A stretch of 64,000 bases of DNA from an uncultured Eubacteriales bacterium (GCA_900545815.1 URAM01000003.1:1-64000), one strand, 5' to 3'; shown: positions 16,669 through 25,610, numbered from the stretch's first letter. A program made the numbers and translations. The notes: generated by a model from the sequence alone, not told the origin.

Positions 16669-17400
16669 ATGCAGTACACCGACATCACATCTCGTGCGTT
16701 GACCTATCTTCTCCGCTCCCCTCACCTCCACATCGACATGACCGAGGCCATCTATCGGGGGCTGGCAGAGATCTGCTGCGCCCAGCCGGACGGAGTGCTG
16801 CTGCGCCTGCGCGCCCCCTGGAATGGGCGCCCCTTCCTCTATGAGTGCTCCGCCGCCACCCCAGAGCGGAGCGCCGCCCTGCTGGAACAGCTGGAACCCA
16901 ATGTCCCACTGGTCGCTCACCAGGAATACACGGCGACCCAATATCAAGCCCTGCATCCCTGCGTCACCCAACGCTGTCTGCAAGGCCAGTGGCCCTCCTT
17001 TACGCCGCCGGCACGGGATCCGGAGGTGGAGATCTGGCCGCTGGATTTAGGGGACTTGCCGGTTGTCCTGGAGCACTACGACCTGATTCAGGACGAGGAA
17101 GAGCTGTCCTATCTCATCCGCACCGGACAGCTCTATGGCGCCTGCGTGGATGACCAGTTAGCCGGCTTTGCCGGCACCCATGTGGAGGGGACGCTGGGTC
17201 TGCTGACCGTTCTGCCGGAATACCGCCGCCGCGGGCTGGGGCTGGCGTTGGAGCGCTATGTGATCCGGCAAGAGGTGCGGCGTGGACACATCCCCTTCTG
17301 TCAGATGTTTGATGACAACGACATTTCCCTGCATCTACAGCAAAAAGCAGGCATGGAATTGCATCCGCAGCCCATCTGGTGGCTGCTCCCCCACACATGA
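16669..17400 (+). CDS. GNAT-family acetyltransferase
   Basis: A 243-residue protein. Its C-terminal half is a GNAT fold with the acetyl-CoA pyrophosphate loop in LLTVLPEYRRRGLGLALERYV (~residues 182-202). The N-terminal half (~1-110) is not recognised. Start ATG 16669 has ACAGGAGG eight bases upstream; the frame is open further back but without a ribosome site. The ending FDDNDISLHLQQKAGMELHP resembles GNATs acting on small molecules. Followed 22 bases later by an XRE regulator, so probably co-transcribed. The substrate cannot be inferred. Confidence 0.85.
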   Translation: MQYTDITSRALTYLLRSPHLHIDMTEAIYRGLAEICCAQPDGVLLRLRAPWNGRPFLYECSAATPERSAALLEQLEPNVPLVAHQEYTATQYQALHPCVTQRCLQGQWPSFTPPARDPEVEIWPLDLGDLPVVLEHYDLIQDEEELSYLIRTGQLYGACVDDQLAGFAGTHVEGTLGLLTVLPEYRRRGLGLALERYVIRQEVRRGHIPFCQMFDDNDISLHLQQKAGMELHPQPIWWLLPHT

Positions 17401-17422
17401 TCTGGTTAGGAGGCCACTTTTA

Positions 17423-17842
17423 ATGACCAAACTCAGTGACAATCTCTTTCAGCTGCGAAAGCTCCACAACCTGACCCAAGAACAGGTGGCGGCGGAGCTG
17501 GGCGTCTCCCGTCAGGCGGTGGCCAAGTGGGAGACTGGCGAGACCACTCCCGACCTGAGCAACTGTCTGGCGCTGGCGCAGTTTTACGACGTCTCTCTGG
17601 ACGATCTGGTGCGCTTTGACTCCACCCAGACCGGTCTGCCCTTCCCGCCCAAGGGGAAGTACTGCTTCGGCACGGTCACCGTCCAGGAGGACGGTACGAT
17701 TCAGCTCCCCCAACGTGCCCAGGACATCTTCCGCCTCCAACCTGGCACCTCCGTCCTGCTGCTGGGGGATGAGGAACGAGGGCTGGCCCTCTTGAACGCC
17801 AACGCCATGCAGGAGCTTCAGACCATGCTGGTGGACAAATAA
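17423..17842 (+). CDS. XRE regulator with SpoVT/AbrB-like C-terminal domain
   Basis: A 139-residue protein. Residues ~5-60 form a Cro/C1-type helix-turn-helix (NLTQEQVAAELGVSRQAVAKWETG). The C-terminal part (~75-125; GTVTVQEDGTIQLPQRAQDIFRL...) matches the swapped-hairpin AbrB/SpoVT fold. Start ATG 17423 is preceded by TAGGAGG. This HTH plus AbrB fusion occurs in many Clostridia as a local regulator; its likely targets are its own unit with the acetyltransferase. Confidence 0.88.
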   Translation: MTKLSDNLFQLRKLHNLTQEQVAAELGVSRQAVAKWETGETTPDLSNCLALAQFYDVSLDDLVRFDSTQTGLPFPPKGKYCFGTVTVQEDGTIQLPQRAQDIFRLQPGTSVLLLGDEERGLALLNANAMQELQTMLVDK

Positions 17843-17856
17843 TCCGACAGTTTCGC

Positions 17857-17915
17857 ATAAAAAACCAGCCGACAGAACAGCAAAACGCTGCGCCCTGTCG
17901 GCTGGTTTCTTTTTT
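17857..17915. terminator. Bidirectional terminator between convergent genes
   Basis: Stem AACCAGCCGACAG / CTGTCGGCTGGTT with T-runs on both sides (A-run 17859-17864 on plus; TTTCTTTTTT 17906-17915). It serves the XRE gene (plus) and the CdaR-like gene (minus). Confidence 0.88.
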
Positions 17916-17925
17916 CGGTTTTCAG

Positions 17926-19017
17926 TCAGGATTTCACGCCCCGAGAGACCAGGTACTTCTTGACCATCAGCGCCACCTTGAAGGTAATCGCATCATCGAA
18001 CTCTCTCAAGTCCAGACCGGTGAGCTTCTTGATCTTCTCCAAACGGTAGACCAAGGTGTTTCGATGGACAAAGAGCTTTCGAGCCGTCTCGGACACATTC
18101 AAGTTGTTCTCAAAAAACTTGTTGATGGTGAACAGCGTCTCTTGATCCAGTGCATCAATGGGATTCTTCTTGAATACTTCCTGCAAGAACATCTCACATA
18201 GGGTCACTGGCAGCTGATAGATCAGGCGGCCGATGCCCAGGTTGTCATAATTGATGATGGAGCGCTCTGTCTCAAAGACCTTGCCCACCTCAATGGCCAT
18301 TTGCGCCTCTTTGTAGATGCGGCCTAAGTCACGGATGTGGTCGGTGACGGTACCGATACCGATCATAATCTTCTGCTTCAAGTCGGCATCCACGCCGTCC
18401 TTGATCTGCTGGGCGATCTTGACCAGATCCTTTGCCACAGTTCCCTCTGGAACCTGCTTGACCAGCACCACATCATTTTCGTTCAAGGAGATGACATAGT
18501 CGTTTTGGCGGTCAGGAAAGAGACTCTGGACAGCATCTACCAGGGAAACGTCAATGGGTTCGATGGCACGCACCAGGAAGACAGCACGACATACCTCGGA
18601 GGCCAACTGCAATTCCTTTGCTCGGATGTAGATATCACCCAACATGATGTTGTCAGTGATAATATTTTTGATAAAGGTGCCTTTATCGTACTTCTCCTCA
18701 TAGTAGCTCTTGACCCCGTTGAGGGCAACGGCAGCCATGGTGCAGATGAGTCTTGCCTCCTGGTCTTCGCCTTGGACAAAGACGGCGTAGCCAAACTGGA
18801 TGCTCCATCCCCCTAGAGATTTCAAGGTCTTTCCGTCAGCAGCGACAGTGGCATCCCGTTCTCCGTTCAGCGCCGGGAGCACCTGTGGCATATGGCCGCC
18901 AATGGATGGCAGGTCGGTACAGGCAATAACATTTCCCTCCATATCAATGACCCCGACCATTCGGTCGGTACTTTCTTTAAACTGTAAGACGATACTCTGA
19001 AACAGCCGGTTGGACAT
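17926..19017 (-). CDS. CdaR/PucR-family transcriptional regulator
   Basis: A 363-residue regulator. The N-terminal ~130 residues match the sugar-diacid recognition (CdaR-type) sensor, the middle is a GGDEF-like region typical of the family, and the C-terminus is a PucR-type helix-turn-helix (...NLNVSETARKLFVHRNTLVYRLEKIKKLTGLDLREFDDA). Such proteins activate use of sugar diacids, purines or amino acids. No matching catabolic genes adjoin it, so the target is unclear. AAAGGAG precedes the ATG at 19017. Transcribed alone, with its own promoter. Confidence 0.9.
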   Translation of the reverse strand: MSNRLFQSIVLQFKESTDRMVGVIDMEGNVIACTDLPSIGGHMPQVLPALNGERDATVAADGKTLKSLGGWSIQFGYAVFVQGEDQEARLICTMAAVALNGVKSYYEEKYDKGTFIKNIITDNIMLGDIYIRAKELQLASEVCRAVFLVRAIEPIDVSLVDAVQSLFPDRQNDYVISLNENDVVLVKQVPEGTVAKDLVKIAQQIKDGVDADLKQKIMIGIGTVTDHIRDLGRIYKEAQMAIEVGKVFETERSIINYDNLGIGRLIYQLPVTLCEMFLQEVFKKNPIDALDQETLFTINKFFENNLNVSETARKLFVHRNTLVYRLEKIKKLTGLDLREFDDAITFKVALMVKKYLVSRGVKS

Positions 19018-19051
19018 GGAATTCGCTCCTTTCGCGCCACTGGCGCACGGT

Positions 19052-19121
19052 GTTCAAACAGTTGAACCATTCTGGTGTTCTACATCTAGTACATTATACC
19101 GATTTTTTTAGACATTATCAA
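19052..19121 (-). promoter_or_regulatory. Promoter and operator-like palindrome of the CdaR gene
   Basis: On the minus strand TTGATA (19116-19121), 17 bases, TATAAT (19093-19098). Downstream lies the perfect inverted repeat GTTCAA-N4-TTGAAC (19052-19067), flanked by further GAAC/GTTC half-sites. The -35 lies inside the end of the neighbouring pseudouridine synthase gene. Confidence 0.6.
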
Positions 19122-19872
19122 TAGCTTTCGGGAAACTTTTTCCCCCTTCTCGCCGCTTTTGCACAGCCCAACGGAGGGCGCAGATCTCCTCCTCCGTCAG
19201 CAAGCGGCACTGTCCCGGCAGCAGTTCCGGTTCCAAGGACAACGGGCCGAATGTTTGCCGATGGAGCGCCTGCACCGGCTTGCCCCGAACGGCCAGCATC
19301 CGCTTCACCTGATGGTATTTTCCCTCATACAAGGTCACCTGACACCGCCCTGCCCCCAGCGGCTCCAGTTCTGCTGGCAGACACACGGTTCCATCCTCCA
19401 AGGTCATCCCCTGGGCGAACGCAGCTGCATCGGCGTCATCCACCGTCCCGTTGATCTCTGCCAGGTACACCTTGGGCACATGGTATTTGGGGCTGATGAG
19501 CTGATGGGTCAAGGCGCCATCGTTGGTGAGCAGCAGCAGACCGGTGGTGTCCTTGTCCAGCCGTCCCACAGGAGCCACCCCCTGCTTGCGATAAGGCTGT
19601 GGAAGCAGTTCCAGCACGGTTTTTTGCCGCCGATCTTCGGTGGCAGTGAGGACGCCGGCAGGCTTGTGCAATAAAAGGTAGCACTTTGCCTGCCAGGGAA
19701 CGACCTCTCCGCAGACGGTCACTTGTGCCTGCTCTGGGTCCGCCTTCTCCTCTGGTTTCCGCACTGTTTTTCCGTTCACCAGCACCTGCCCCTTCCGGAT
19801 CAGCTCCTTGGCCTCTTTGCGGCTCCACCGGCCGGTATCACTCAGCAGCTTATCCATCCGCTGTAAACCCAC
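19108..19872 (-). CDS. rsuA: RsuA-family 16S rRNA pseudouridine synthase
   Basis: A 254-residue protein. An N-terminal S4 RNA-binding domain (MDKLLSDTGRWSRKEAKELIRKGQV) is followed by a pseudouridine synthase domain with the catalytic Asp in PVGRLDKDTTGLLLLTNDG (~residue 106), and the family ending GKYHQVKRMLAVRGKPVQALHR. It isomerises a uridine in small-subunit rRNA. Start GTG 19872 behind a G-rich ribosome site; ATG 19857 is an alternative. Single gene upstream of the CdaR regulator on the same strand. Confidence 0.93.
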   Translation of the reverse strand: MGLQRMDKLLSDTGRWSRKEAKELIRKGQVLVNGKTVRKPEEKADPEQAQVTVCGEVVPWQAKCYLLLHKPAGVLTATEDRRQKTVLELLPQPYRKQGVAPVGRLDKDTTGLLLLTNDGALTHQLISPKYHVPKVYLAEINGTVDDADAAAFAQGMTLEDGTVCLPAELEPLGAGRCQVTLYEGKYHQVKRMLAVRGKPVQALHRQTFGPLSLEPELLPGQCRLLTEEEICALRWAVQKRREGGKSFPKAIDNV

Positions 19873-19987
19873 ACAGCTCCCCCCTTTCCTTGTTTTTTTA
19901 TTATATCAGTTTTTCCTGACATTTGCATGATCCAACTGCAAAAAAAGAAAGACCGGAATGGATTCCTTTCGGCCAAAGAGGTCTATT

Positions 19988-20761
19988 TTATAGCTCCTTC
20001 CGAATCTGCTTCAAGGCATTCTTCTCCAAACGAGATACCTGAGCCTGGGAAATGCCCACCTCCTTGGATACCTCCATTTGGGTTTTTCCTTGGAAGAACC
20101 GCAGCTTTAAAATCCGCTGCTCCCGCTCCCCCAGCTGCCCCATAGCCTCCCGCAGCGCCAGGTGGTTGAGCCACTGTTCATCGCAGTTTTTGTCATCCCG
20201 CACCTGATCCATCACGCAGATAGCGTCACTGCCGTCAGAGTAGATGGGTTCATAGAGGGAAATCGGATCACTGATGGCGTCTAGGGCGAATACAATCTCC
20301 TCCCGCCGCAGCTCCAGTTGTTTGGCGATCTCCTCAATGCTGGGCTCCTTCTGGTGCTCCCGCAGGTAGTTCTCCCTGGTTTTGAGCACTTTATAGGCCA
20401 CGTCCCGCATGGAGCGGCTGACTCGGATGGCAGAGGAATCCCGCAGGAACCGCCGGATCTCTCCGGCGATCATGGGCACACCGTAGGTGGAGAACCGGAC
20501 GGAAAACTGCTCCGCATCAAAGTGGTCGATGGCCTTGATGAGGCCGATGCAGCCGATCTGGAATAAGTCGTCCATGTTCTCTCCCCGACCGGCAAACCGT
20601 TGGATGACAGACAGCACCAGCCGCAGATTCCCCTCGATCATCTTCTGTCGAGCCTCCTGGTCGCCACACTTGACTCGTTTGAGCAGTTCCGTCATCTCCT
20701 CATTTTTCAGCACCTGTAATTTTGCCGTGTTCACCCCACAGATTTCTACTTTTCCCTGCAT
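19988..20761 (-). CDS. sigG: RNA polymerase sporulation sigma factor SigG
   Basis: A 257-residue sigma-70 family factor of exactly SigG length. It opens with KVEICGVNTAKLQVL, the strongly conserved SigG N-terminus. Region 2 follows (NLRLVLSVIQRFAGRGENMDDLFQIGCIGLIKAIDHFD), then region 3 and the region 4 helix-turn-helix (KTQMEVSKEVGISQAQVSRLEKNAL). Start ATG 20761 behind GGGAGGA; the frame extends upstream but SigG homologues begin here. SigG drives late gene expression in the forespore, so the organism very likely forms endospores. The usual neighbours spoIIGA and sigE are absent here. Confidence 0.96.
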   Translation of the reverse strand: MQGKVEICGVNTAKLQVLKNEEMTELLKRVKCGDQEARQKMIEGNLRLVLSVIQRFAGRGENMDDLFQIGCIGLIKAIDHFDAEQFSVRFSTYGVPMIAGEIRRFLRDSSAIRVSRSMRDVAYKVLKTRENYLREHQKEPSIEEIAKQLELRREEIVFALDAISDPISLYEPIYSDGSDAICVMDQVRDDKNCDEQWLNHLALREAMGQLGEREQRILKLRFFQGKTQMEVSKEVGISQAQVSRLEKNALKQIRKEL

Positions 20762-20875
20762 CCTGACTTCCTCCCACCTTTTGAGACTACACTCTAGTCT
20801 TTCCAGACCTGGAAGTTTCATGCTGTCAAAGGCTGGATGGTTTTTGTATGATGCAATACCCCGTTCGTCCATTGG

Positions 20876-20938
20876 TTGAAACGCAGCACAGCTCCATGTT
20901 ATAATAGCTTCATGTTATAATAAAATCGTTATTATAAC
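20876..20938 (+). promoter_or_regulatory. Promoter with perfect palindromic operator
   Basis: TTGAAA (20876-20881), 18 bases, TATAAT (20900-20905). Downstream is a perfect inverted repeat GTTATAATAA-N5-TTATTATAAC (20914-20938). A third copy of GTTATAATA overlaps the -10 box (20898-20906), 16 bases upstream of the next. It precedes the sensor/kinase/regulator operon and may bind its LuxR-type regulator or an unlinked repressor. Confidence 0.6.
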
Positions 20939-20960
20939 GCAGAACAGGAGGTGATCTGTC

Positions 20961-22622
20961 GTGCGCAACAGTAAAGAAACTAAACGGATCAACGTTCTTT
21001 GTGTGTTGTTCGTGCTGTCGACCGGTCTGGTTCGTCTGTTCCGGCATCGCCTTATCCCCTTTTCCAGCAATATCGTCACCGGAGCCTTGCTCATCACCGC
21101 CCTTTTTCTCTGGTACACTCAGATGCGCCGGCGGCTGCTCCATCCCGATGAGCGCAAATATCTCACCTGGATGTCCTTGCTCATCGCCTTCCTCCTGATT
21201 CTGCGCACCATCAAATTTGTCTTTCTGCCCAACGGCCATATCACCAACCGCTATGCCTGGTACCTTTACTACTTCCCTCAGACGTTTACGGTTCTGTTGA
21301 TGTTCTTCACCGTCCTGCACATCGGCCGCCCCCACAATCGACCCATCAACACAAAGTGGAAGCTGCTCTATCTCCCAGCCACTCTGTTGAGCCTAGGTAT
21401 ACTCACCAATGACCTGCACCAGCTTGCTTTCCGCTTCCCCGATGGGATCGCCAACTATGACAGAAATTATATCCATGGACCCCTTTATTATCTTTCCTTG
21501 GTTTGGGTCGTTGGCCTCTTTCTGGTCATCTTGGTCATCGCTTTGACCCGCTGCGCCATTTCAGCGAACAAAAAAAACGTCTGGATGCCCCTGGTTCCAC
21601 TGGGCTTCGGATTGCTCTATTGCATTCTCTTTTTGCTCAACCCTGACAACCTGATACAGCAGTTGTTTAAATCAGCCGAAATGATTTGCTTTGTCTTTCC
21701 CGCCTTTATGGAGGGACTGATCTTGGCGCGGCTTCTCCCTTCCAATGACAGTTACGCAGCGCTATGGTATGCGTGCAATTTGAGCTGCGGACTGATGGAT
21801 CATAACGGCATTTTGCACTATGTGCCAGAACAGCAGCCGCAGCTCTCTCCAGCGGAAATCCGAGCAGCCGCCGAACAGCCCATCCTGCTGAACAACGGCA
21901 CTCTTCGCTTGCGCAGCCATCCTGTCAGCGGCGGCTTTGGGTATTGGCTCAAAGACATTTCAGAGATCAATCATATCAATGCCCAGTTGGCAGAGCTGGG
22001 AGATGTATTAGAGGCGGAAAACACCATGCTGGAAGGTGAAAATAGACTGGCAGAACAGAGGAGCCGTATCCATCAGCAGAGCGCCCTTTATGACAGCATC
22101 GCCCAGGATGTCCGCCCCCAGTTGGATCAGCTCAACATCCTGCTCAACACATCACCTCAAACAGATTCCGACTTAGAGCAAGTGATCAAGCACGCTGCTA
22201 TCCTGATCGCTTACATCAAACGTCGCTCCAACCTCCTGCTGCTCTCCCATGAACGCGGTGTCATATACAGTAGCGAACTGCGTCTAGCCTTTGCGGAATC
22301 TTTAGAATACACTCAGCTGTATGGCGCAAAAGTTCACGGGGAATATATCGGGGAGGCACTGCTCCCCGCCCCAGTCGTTCTGCTCATTTATCCTTTCTTT
22401 GAAGCCGTCCTGGAGGCCGCCCTCCCCGATCTAGACGCATTGTTGGTCAGTCTTGAAGTCTCCGATGCGGTCACTCTGCGGATGGAGCTGAGCGGTTCCT
22501 TCCAACCGTTTGATGCCGCCTCGTTCAACCAAAGGCTGACTCCTTTGCACGGAACCTTGACCGTAGAGCAGGATGCGGAGACAGAGTTCATCACTCTGAT
22601 CGTCCCAAAAGGAGGTGCGTGA
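20961..22622 (+). CDS. Multi-pass membrane sensor, degenerate histidine-kinase-like
   Basis: A 553-residue protein starting at GTG 20961 behind AGGAGGTGA. The first ~270 residues hold about seven or eight hydrophobic helices (7TM-sensor style). A PAS-like stretch (~275-340) and a coiled helix follow, then a DHp-like segment ALYDSIAQDVRPQLDQL in which the position of the phosphorylatable His appears to be Tyr. No N, G1 or G2 boxes of a histidine kinase ATPase domain are seen. It is translationally adjacent to a normal kinase and probably acts as its membrane sensor or pseudokinase partner. Confidence 0.7.
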   Translation: MRNSKETKRINVLCVLFVLSTGLVRLFRHRLIPFSSNIVTGALLITALFLWYTQMRRRLLHPDERKYLTWMSLLIAFLLILRTIKFVFLPNGHITNRYAWYLYYFPQTFTVLLMFFTVLHIGRPHNRPINTKWKLLYLPATLLSLGILTNDLHQLAFRFPDGIANYDRNYIHGPLYYLSLVWVVGLFLVILVIALTRCAISANKKNVWMPLVPLGFGLLYCILFLLNPDNLIQQLFKSAEMICFVFPAFMEGLILARLLPSNDSYAALWYACNLSCGLMDHNGILHYVPEQQPQLSPAEIRAAAEQPILLNNGTLRLRSHPVSGGFGYWLKDISEINHINAQLAELGDVLEAENTMLEGENRLAEQRSRIHQQSALYDSIAQDVRPQLDQLNILLNTSPQTDSDLEQVIKHAAILIAYIKRRSNLLLLSHERGVIYSSELRLAFAESLEYTQLYGAKVHGEYIGEALLPAPVVLLIYPFFEAVLEAALPDLDALLVSLEVSDAVTLRMELSGSFQPFDAASFNQRLTPLHGTLTVEQDAETEFITLIVPKGGA

Positions 22623-22623
22623 T

Positions 22624-23934
22624 ATGAACACTTATCAGCATCTCCCACTCCTTCAACAGATCTGCCTCGGAACCATCGGTGTGCTGGAGCTTACCTTCTT
22701 CATTTATCTTCTCGTTAGTGTATGCATCCTGCACTCGAGACGGAGATACTGCCTTCTGGCCTTCACTCTGACCTTTATAACCTATATTTTGGTGCAAAGT
22801 CTCAGCGACATGGGGCGATTCTTTTTTTTCGACCCGCCCCTCCCCCTTTCTCCCCTGGCACACTGGATCGGAAAGCTGCCTTGGCTGGCGGTGACCTTGT
22901 TCCTGCTGCTGCTTTTCTGCTGCGGAGCGGCACTGTTTTACCATTTACAGCGCAGCAAAAAGAACACCTTAACACCAAACTCCATCAAGGAAAGCCTGGA
23001 TGCCCTGCCAGACGGCGTGTGCTTTGCCACAGCAGATGGGATCCCACTGCTGATCAATGTAACCATGAACCGCCTTTGCGGGGTATTGTTTGACTGCGAA
23101 CTGCTCAACGCCCAGCACTTTTGGACTGACCTGACCGAATTGCCCCAACGGGAAACCAACGGGGTTCTCCTGCGCACCCAGCCCATTCTTACCATCCAAA
23201 TTCCAGACGGAACCATCTGGGGCTTCCAACGCAGCCGCCTTCCGCTGACCGACTTTCAAGTGTGGGAGTTGGTAGCGTATGACTTGACCGAGCAATACCA
23301 TCTGCATCAAGAACTAAACCAGCGCAACATTCGGCTCAATGCCGTCAACGAGCGTCTGCGGCAATTCAGTCGGGATGTGGAACAGGTCACCCGAGAGCAG
23401 GAAGTTCTGGCCGCCAAACGGCGGCTGCACGATCAGATTGGTCGTTCTCTCCTGGTGCTGCGCACCTATCTGGCGCAGCCTCCTGCGGAGCGAAAGCCTA
23501 CTGCTCTGCTCTACCTATGGCAATATGTTGTGTCCGTCATGCAGTCCACCCCTTCTCAGACGGAGGAATCAGACGAGTGGGAAAAGGTGCTGCACGCTGC
23601 GAAAACGGTACAAGTCAAATTGACCCGCACCGGCCCCTTCCCTCAGGAGCAGCCCGTCAAAATACTGCTGCTGACGGCTTTGCGCGAGTGTTTGAGCAAT
23701 ACGGTCAAGCACGCCAAAGGCCATCACCTGCATCTCTCCGTGAATGAACGCGACAACCGATGGATCGCCAAGTTGAGCAATGACGGCCTGCCTCCCCAAG
23801 GCCCCATTGAGGAGGCAGGCGGGCTGAAGACCCTTCGCCACATGGTGGAGCACGTTGGCGGTCACATGACCACCGAGCATACACCACGCTTTCTGCTGTG
23901 GTTGGATTTGCCGAGAGGAGTGAACGAGGAATGA
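22624..23934 (+). CDS. Sensor histidine kinase (NarX/LytS-like dimerisation motif)
   Basis: A 436-residue kinase. Two or three N-terminal membrane helices (~15-45, ~50-75, ~80-105) precede a PAS-like domain (~120-225). The dimerisation helix carries LHDQIGRSLLVLR, with His269 as the likely phosphorylation site. The ATPase domain has an N-box (LRECLSNTVKHAKGHH) and a G-rich GGLKTLRHMVEHVGG. Start ATG 22624 sits one base after the previous stop, with GGAGG inside the upstream gene. It overlaps the response regulator by four bases, so the three genes form one signalling operon. The signal is unknown. Confidence 0.88.
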   Translation: MNTYQHLPLLQQICLGTIGVLELTFFIYLLVSVCILHSRRRYCLLAFTLTFITYILVQSLSDMGRFFFFDPPLPLSPLAHWIGKLPWLAVTLFLLLLFCCGAALFYHLQRSKKNTLTPNSIKESLDALPDGVCFATADGIPLLINVTMNRLCGVLFDCELLNAQHFWTDLTELPQRETNGVLLRTQPILTIQIPDGTIWGFQRSRLPLTDFQVWELVAYDLTEQYHLHQELNQRNIRLNAVNERLRQFSRDVEQVTREQEVLAAKRRLHDQIGRSLLVLRTYLAQPPAERKPTALLYLWQYVVSVMQSTPSQTEESDEWEKVLHAAKTVQVKLTRTGPFPQEQPVKILLLTALRECLSNTVKHAKGHHLHLSVNERDNRWIAKLSNDGLPPQGPIEEAGGLKTLRHMVEHVGGHMTTEHTPRFLLWLDLPRGVNEE

Positions 23935-24560
23935 AAAAAACGCGCGTGATGGTAGTCGACGATCAATTCGTGGCACGGCAGCTCTTTGAACTCTACCTCA
24001 AATCCAGCGAGCGGTACGAATTGGTTCATATGGTGGAGTCCGCCGCCTTTGCCGAGACGTTCATGAAATCGGATGCGGTGGATCTGGTGTTAATGGATAT
24101 TCTGATGAATGATGATTCCAACGGCCTGGACGCCGCCGCCGCCCTGAAGGCTGCGTTTCCTCAGGTAAAGATCATTGCTATCACCTCTATGGCAGAGTCA
24201 TCTTGGCTCAAACGCGCACGAGAGATCGGCATTGAGAGCTTCTGGTATAAGGAAGTGTCTCAGGAAACCATTTTAGAAGTGATGGATCGGACAATGGCAG
24301 GCGAATTCGTCTATCCCGACCATCCCCCCACGGTGCATCTAGGACTGTCCTCTAACACAGAGTTCACCACGCGGGAGTTGGAAGTGCTGCGGGTGATGAC
24401 GAAGGGACTGTCTAATTCTGCTATCGCGCAAAAACTGGGGATCTCAGAAAACACCGTCAAGGTTCATATCCAGCATATGCTGGATAAAACCGGCTACAAA
24501 AATCGCACTGAACTCGCCATCGAAGCGCGGGTCAGCGGGGTGGCAATCAGCATCGACTAA
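23931..24560 (+). CDS. LuxR/NarL-family response regulator
   Basis: A 209-residue protein with a receiver domain (acidic pair DD at 10-11, phosphoacceptor D56 in LVLMDILMND, conserved K in FWYKEVS) and a C-terminal LuxR helix-turn-helix (FTTRELEVLRVMTKGLSNSAIAQKLGISENTVKVHIQHML). ATGA overlap with the kinase gene implies strict co-translation. It is the output of the preceding sensor pair. The palindrome at 20914-20938 is a candidate binding site. Confidence 0.94.
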   Translation: MKKTRVMVVDDQFVARQLFELYLKSSERYELVHMVESAAFAETFMKSDAVDLVLMDILMNDDSNGLDAAAALKAAFPQVKIIAITSMAESSWLKRAREIGIESFWYKEVSQETILEVMDRTMAGEFVYPDHPPTVHLGLSSNTEFTTRELEVLRVMTKGLSNSAIAQKLGISENTVKVHIQHMLDKTGYKNRTELAIEARVSGVAISID

Positions 24561-24577
24561 CCCATATTTTACCACGA

Positions 24578-24605
24578 GCGGTTCCGATCGGAACCGCCTT
24601 TTTTT
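24578..24605 (+). terminator. Rho-independent terminator
   Basis: Perfect palindrome GCGGTTCCGATCGGAACCGC followed by a seven-T run; ends the three-gene signalling operon. Confidence 0.93.
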
Positions 24606-24742
24606 ATCTGTTCGTCAAAAAGTTTGGAATAGTCCTTTTAGGTGATGTGTTACTTGTTGAAAATTCATATAATAAGGCTACTAGAATAGAGCAAATTGAC
24701 GTCATGACATCGGACAATGTCGCACAGAAAGGAGGGCATGCC

Positions 24743-25132
24743 TTGAAACGGATCGCAATCAGTATTCGCAACCGTGTTTTTGCGGAGAGCATTTTATTCA
24801 TGCTCAAACAAACCGGAGAATTCCATCCCGTGCGCCTGCCGTCTGTGTGGCCGGAGCGTATCCTGATCGAGTGCCGCTCTATTCAACCGGAGATCCTACT
24901 GATGGATGTGACCCCCGCCCAACCTGAGACCACCATAGAGGGCAGGCTGAAAATGCTGGAAAAGCTCCATCAAGAGTTCCCCGAATGTAAAAGCGTTATG
25001 CTCTGCGATGAAACAGCTTATCCAGAGCTGGCGCAGGACGTCATGCACGCCAAGCAAAGCCGGTTGATTGATGGTTTTTTCTACGCCTCTGTGACAACAG
25101 GATACCTCGTGGCTTCTTTAAGTTCCCTATAG
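24743..25132 (+). CDS. Atypical receiver-like protein
   Basis: A 129-residue protein starting at TTG 24743, eight bases after AAAGGAGG. Its pattern of strands and helices resembles a stand-alone response-regulator receiver: opening KRIAISIRNRVFAESILFML, then EILLMDVTPA with a possible phosphoacceptor Asp. The usual acidic pair after the first strand is missing (SIRN). It may be a phosphorylation-independent receiver associated with the operon just upstream. An extended TATAAT lies at 24668-24673, but no good -35 is seen. Confidence 0.6.
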   Translation: MKRIAISIRNRVFAESILFMLKQTGEFHPVRLPSVWPERILIECRSIQPEILLMDVTPAQPETTIEGRLKMLEKLHQEFPECKSVMLCDETAYPELAQDVMHAKQSRLIDGFFYASVTTGYLVASLSSL

Positions 25133-25187
25133 GCTATCCAGCCGTTTTCACCAAAACACACGACACGAAGAAAGGAAGGATCATATT

Positions 25188-25610
25188 ATGAAGGGAAAGA
25201 ATTTTTTGAAAGTGACCGGGATCTTGATGATCATCGGCAGCATCATCGGTATCTTCGCCGCCGTCATCGGCATTCTGGGGCTGAGCACCTTGGTCGCCCT
25301 GGCCGGCAGCGCAGAAGGCGCCGGAATGCTCTATGCAGCCTGCATCCTCTGCCTCATCAGCGGCGTGCTTCAGCTGATCGCCGGCATCAAGGGCGCCAAA
25401 CACTGCCAGAATCCGGACATGGCACACTCCTGCATGATCTGGGGCATTGTCGTTGCCGTGTTCTGTGTCCTGGGCAATCTGTTCTATGTGATTGGCGGCA
25501 AGGGCTTTGACGTCACCTCTCTGCTGACCGGTCTGCTGCTGCCGGCACTGTATATCTACGGCGCAGTGCTGAACAAGAAGCAGGAAGACCCGATGGAACC
25601 GGCTATTTAA
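25188..25610 (+). CDS. Small four-helix membrane protein
   Basis: A 140-residue hydrophobic protein with four predicted membrane helices (approximately 8-30, 45-66, 80-102, 106-126) and a short charged C-terminus (NKKQEDPMEP). ATG 25188 is preceded by AAAGGAAGGA. Sequence is generic (GILMIIGSIIGIFAAVIG) and no family function is recognised. It precedes the lipoprotein cluster on the same strand. Confidence 0.7.
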   Translation: MKGKNFLKVTGILMIIGSIIGIFAAVIGILGLSTLVALAGSAEGAGMLYAACILCLISGVLQLIAGIKGAKHCQNPDMAHSCMIWGIVVAVFCVLGNLFYVIGGKGFDVTSLLTGLLLPALYIYGAVLNKKQEDPMEPAI

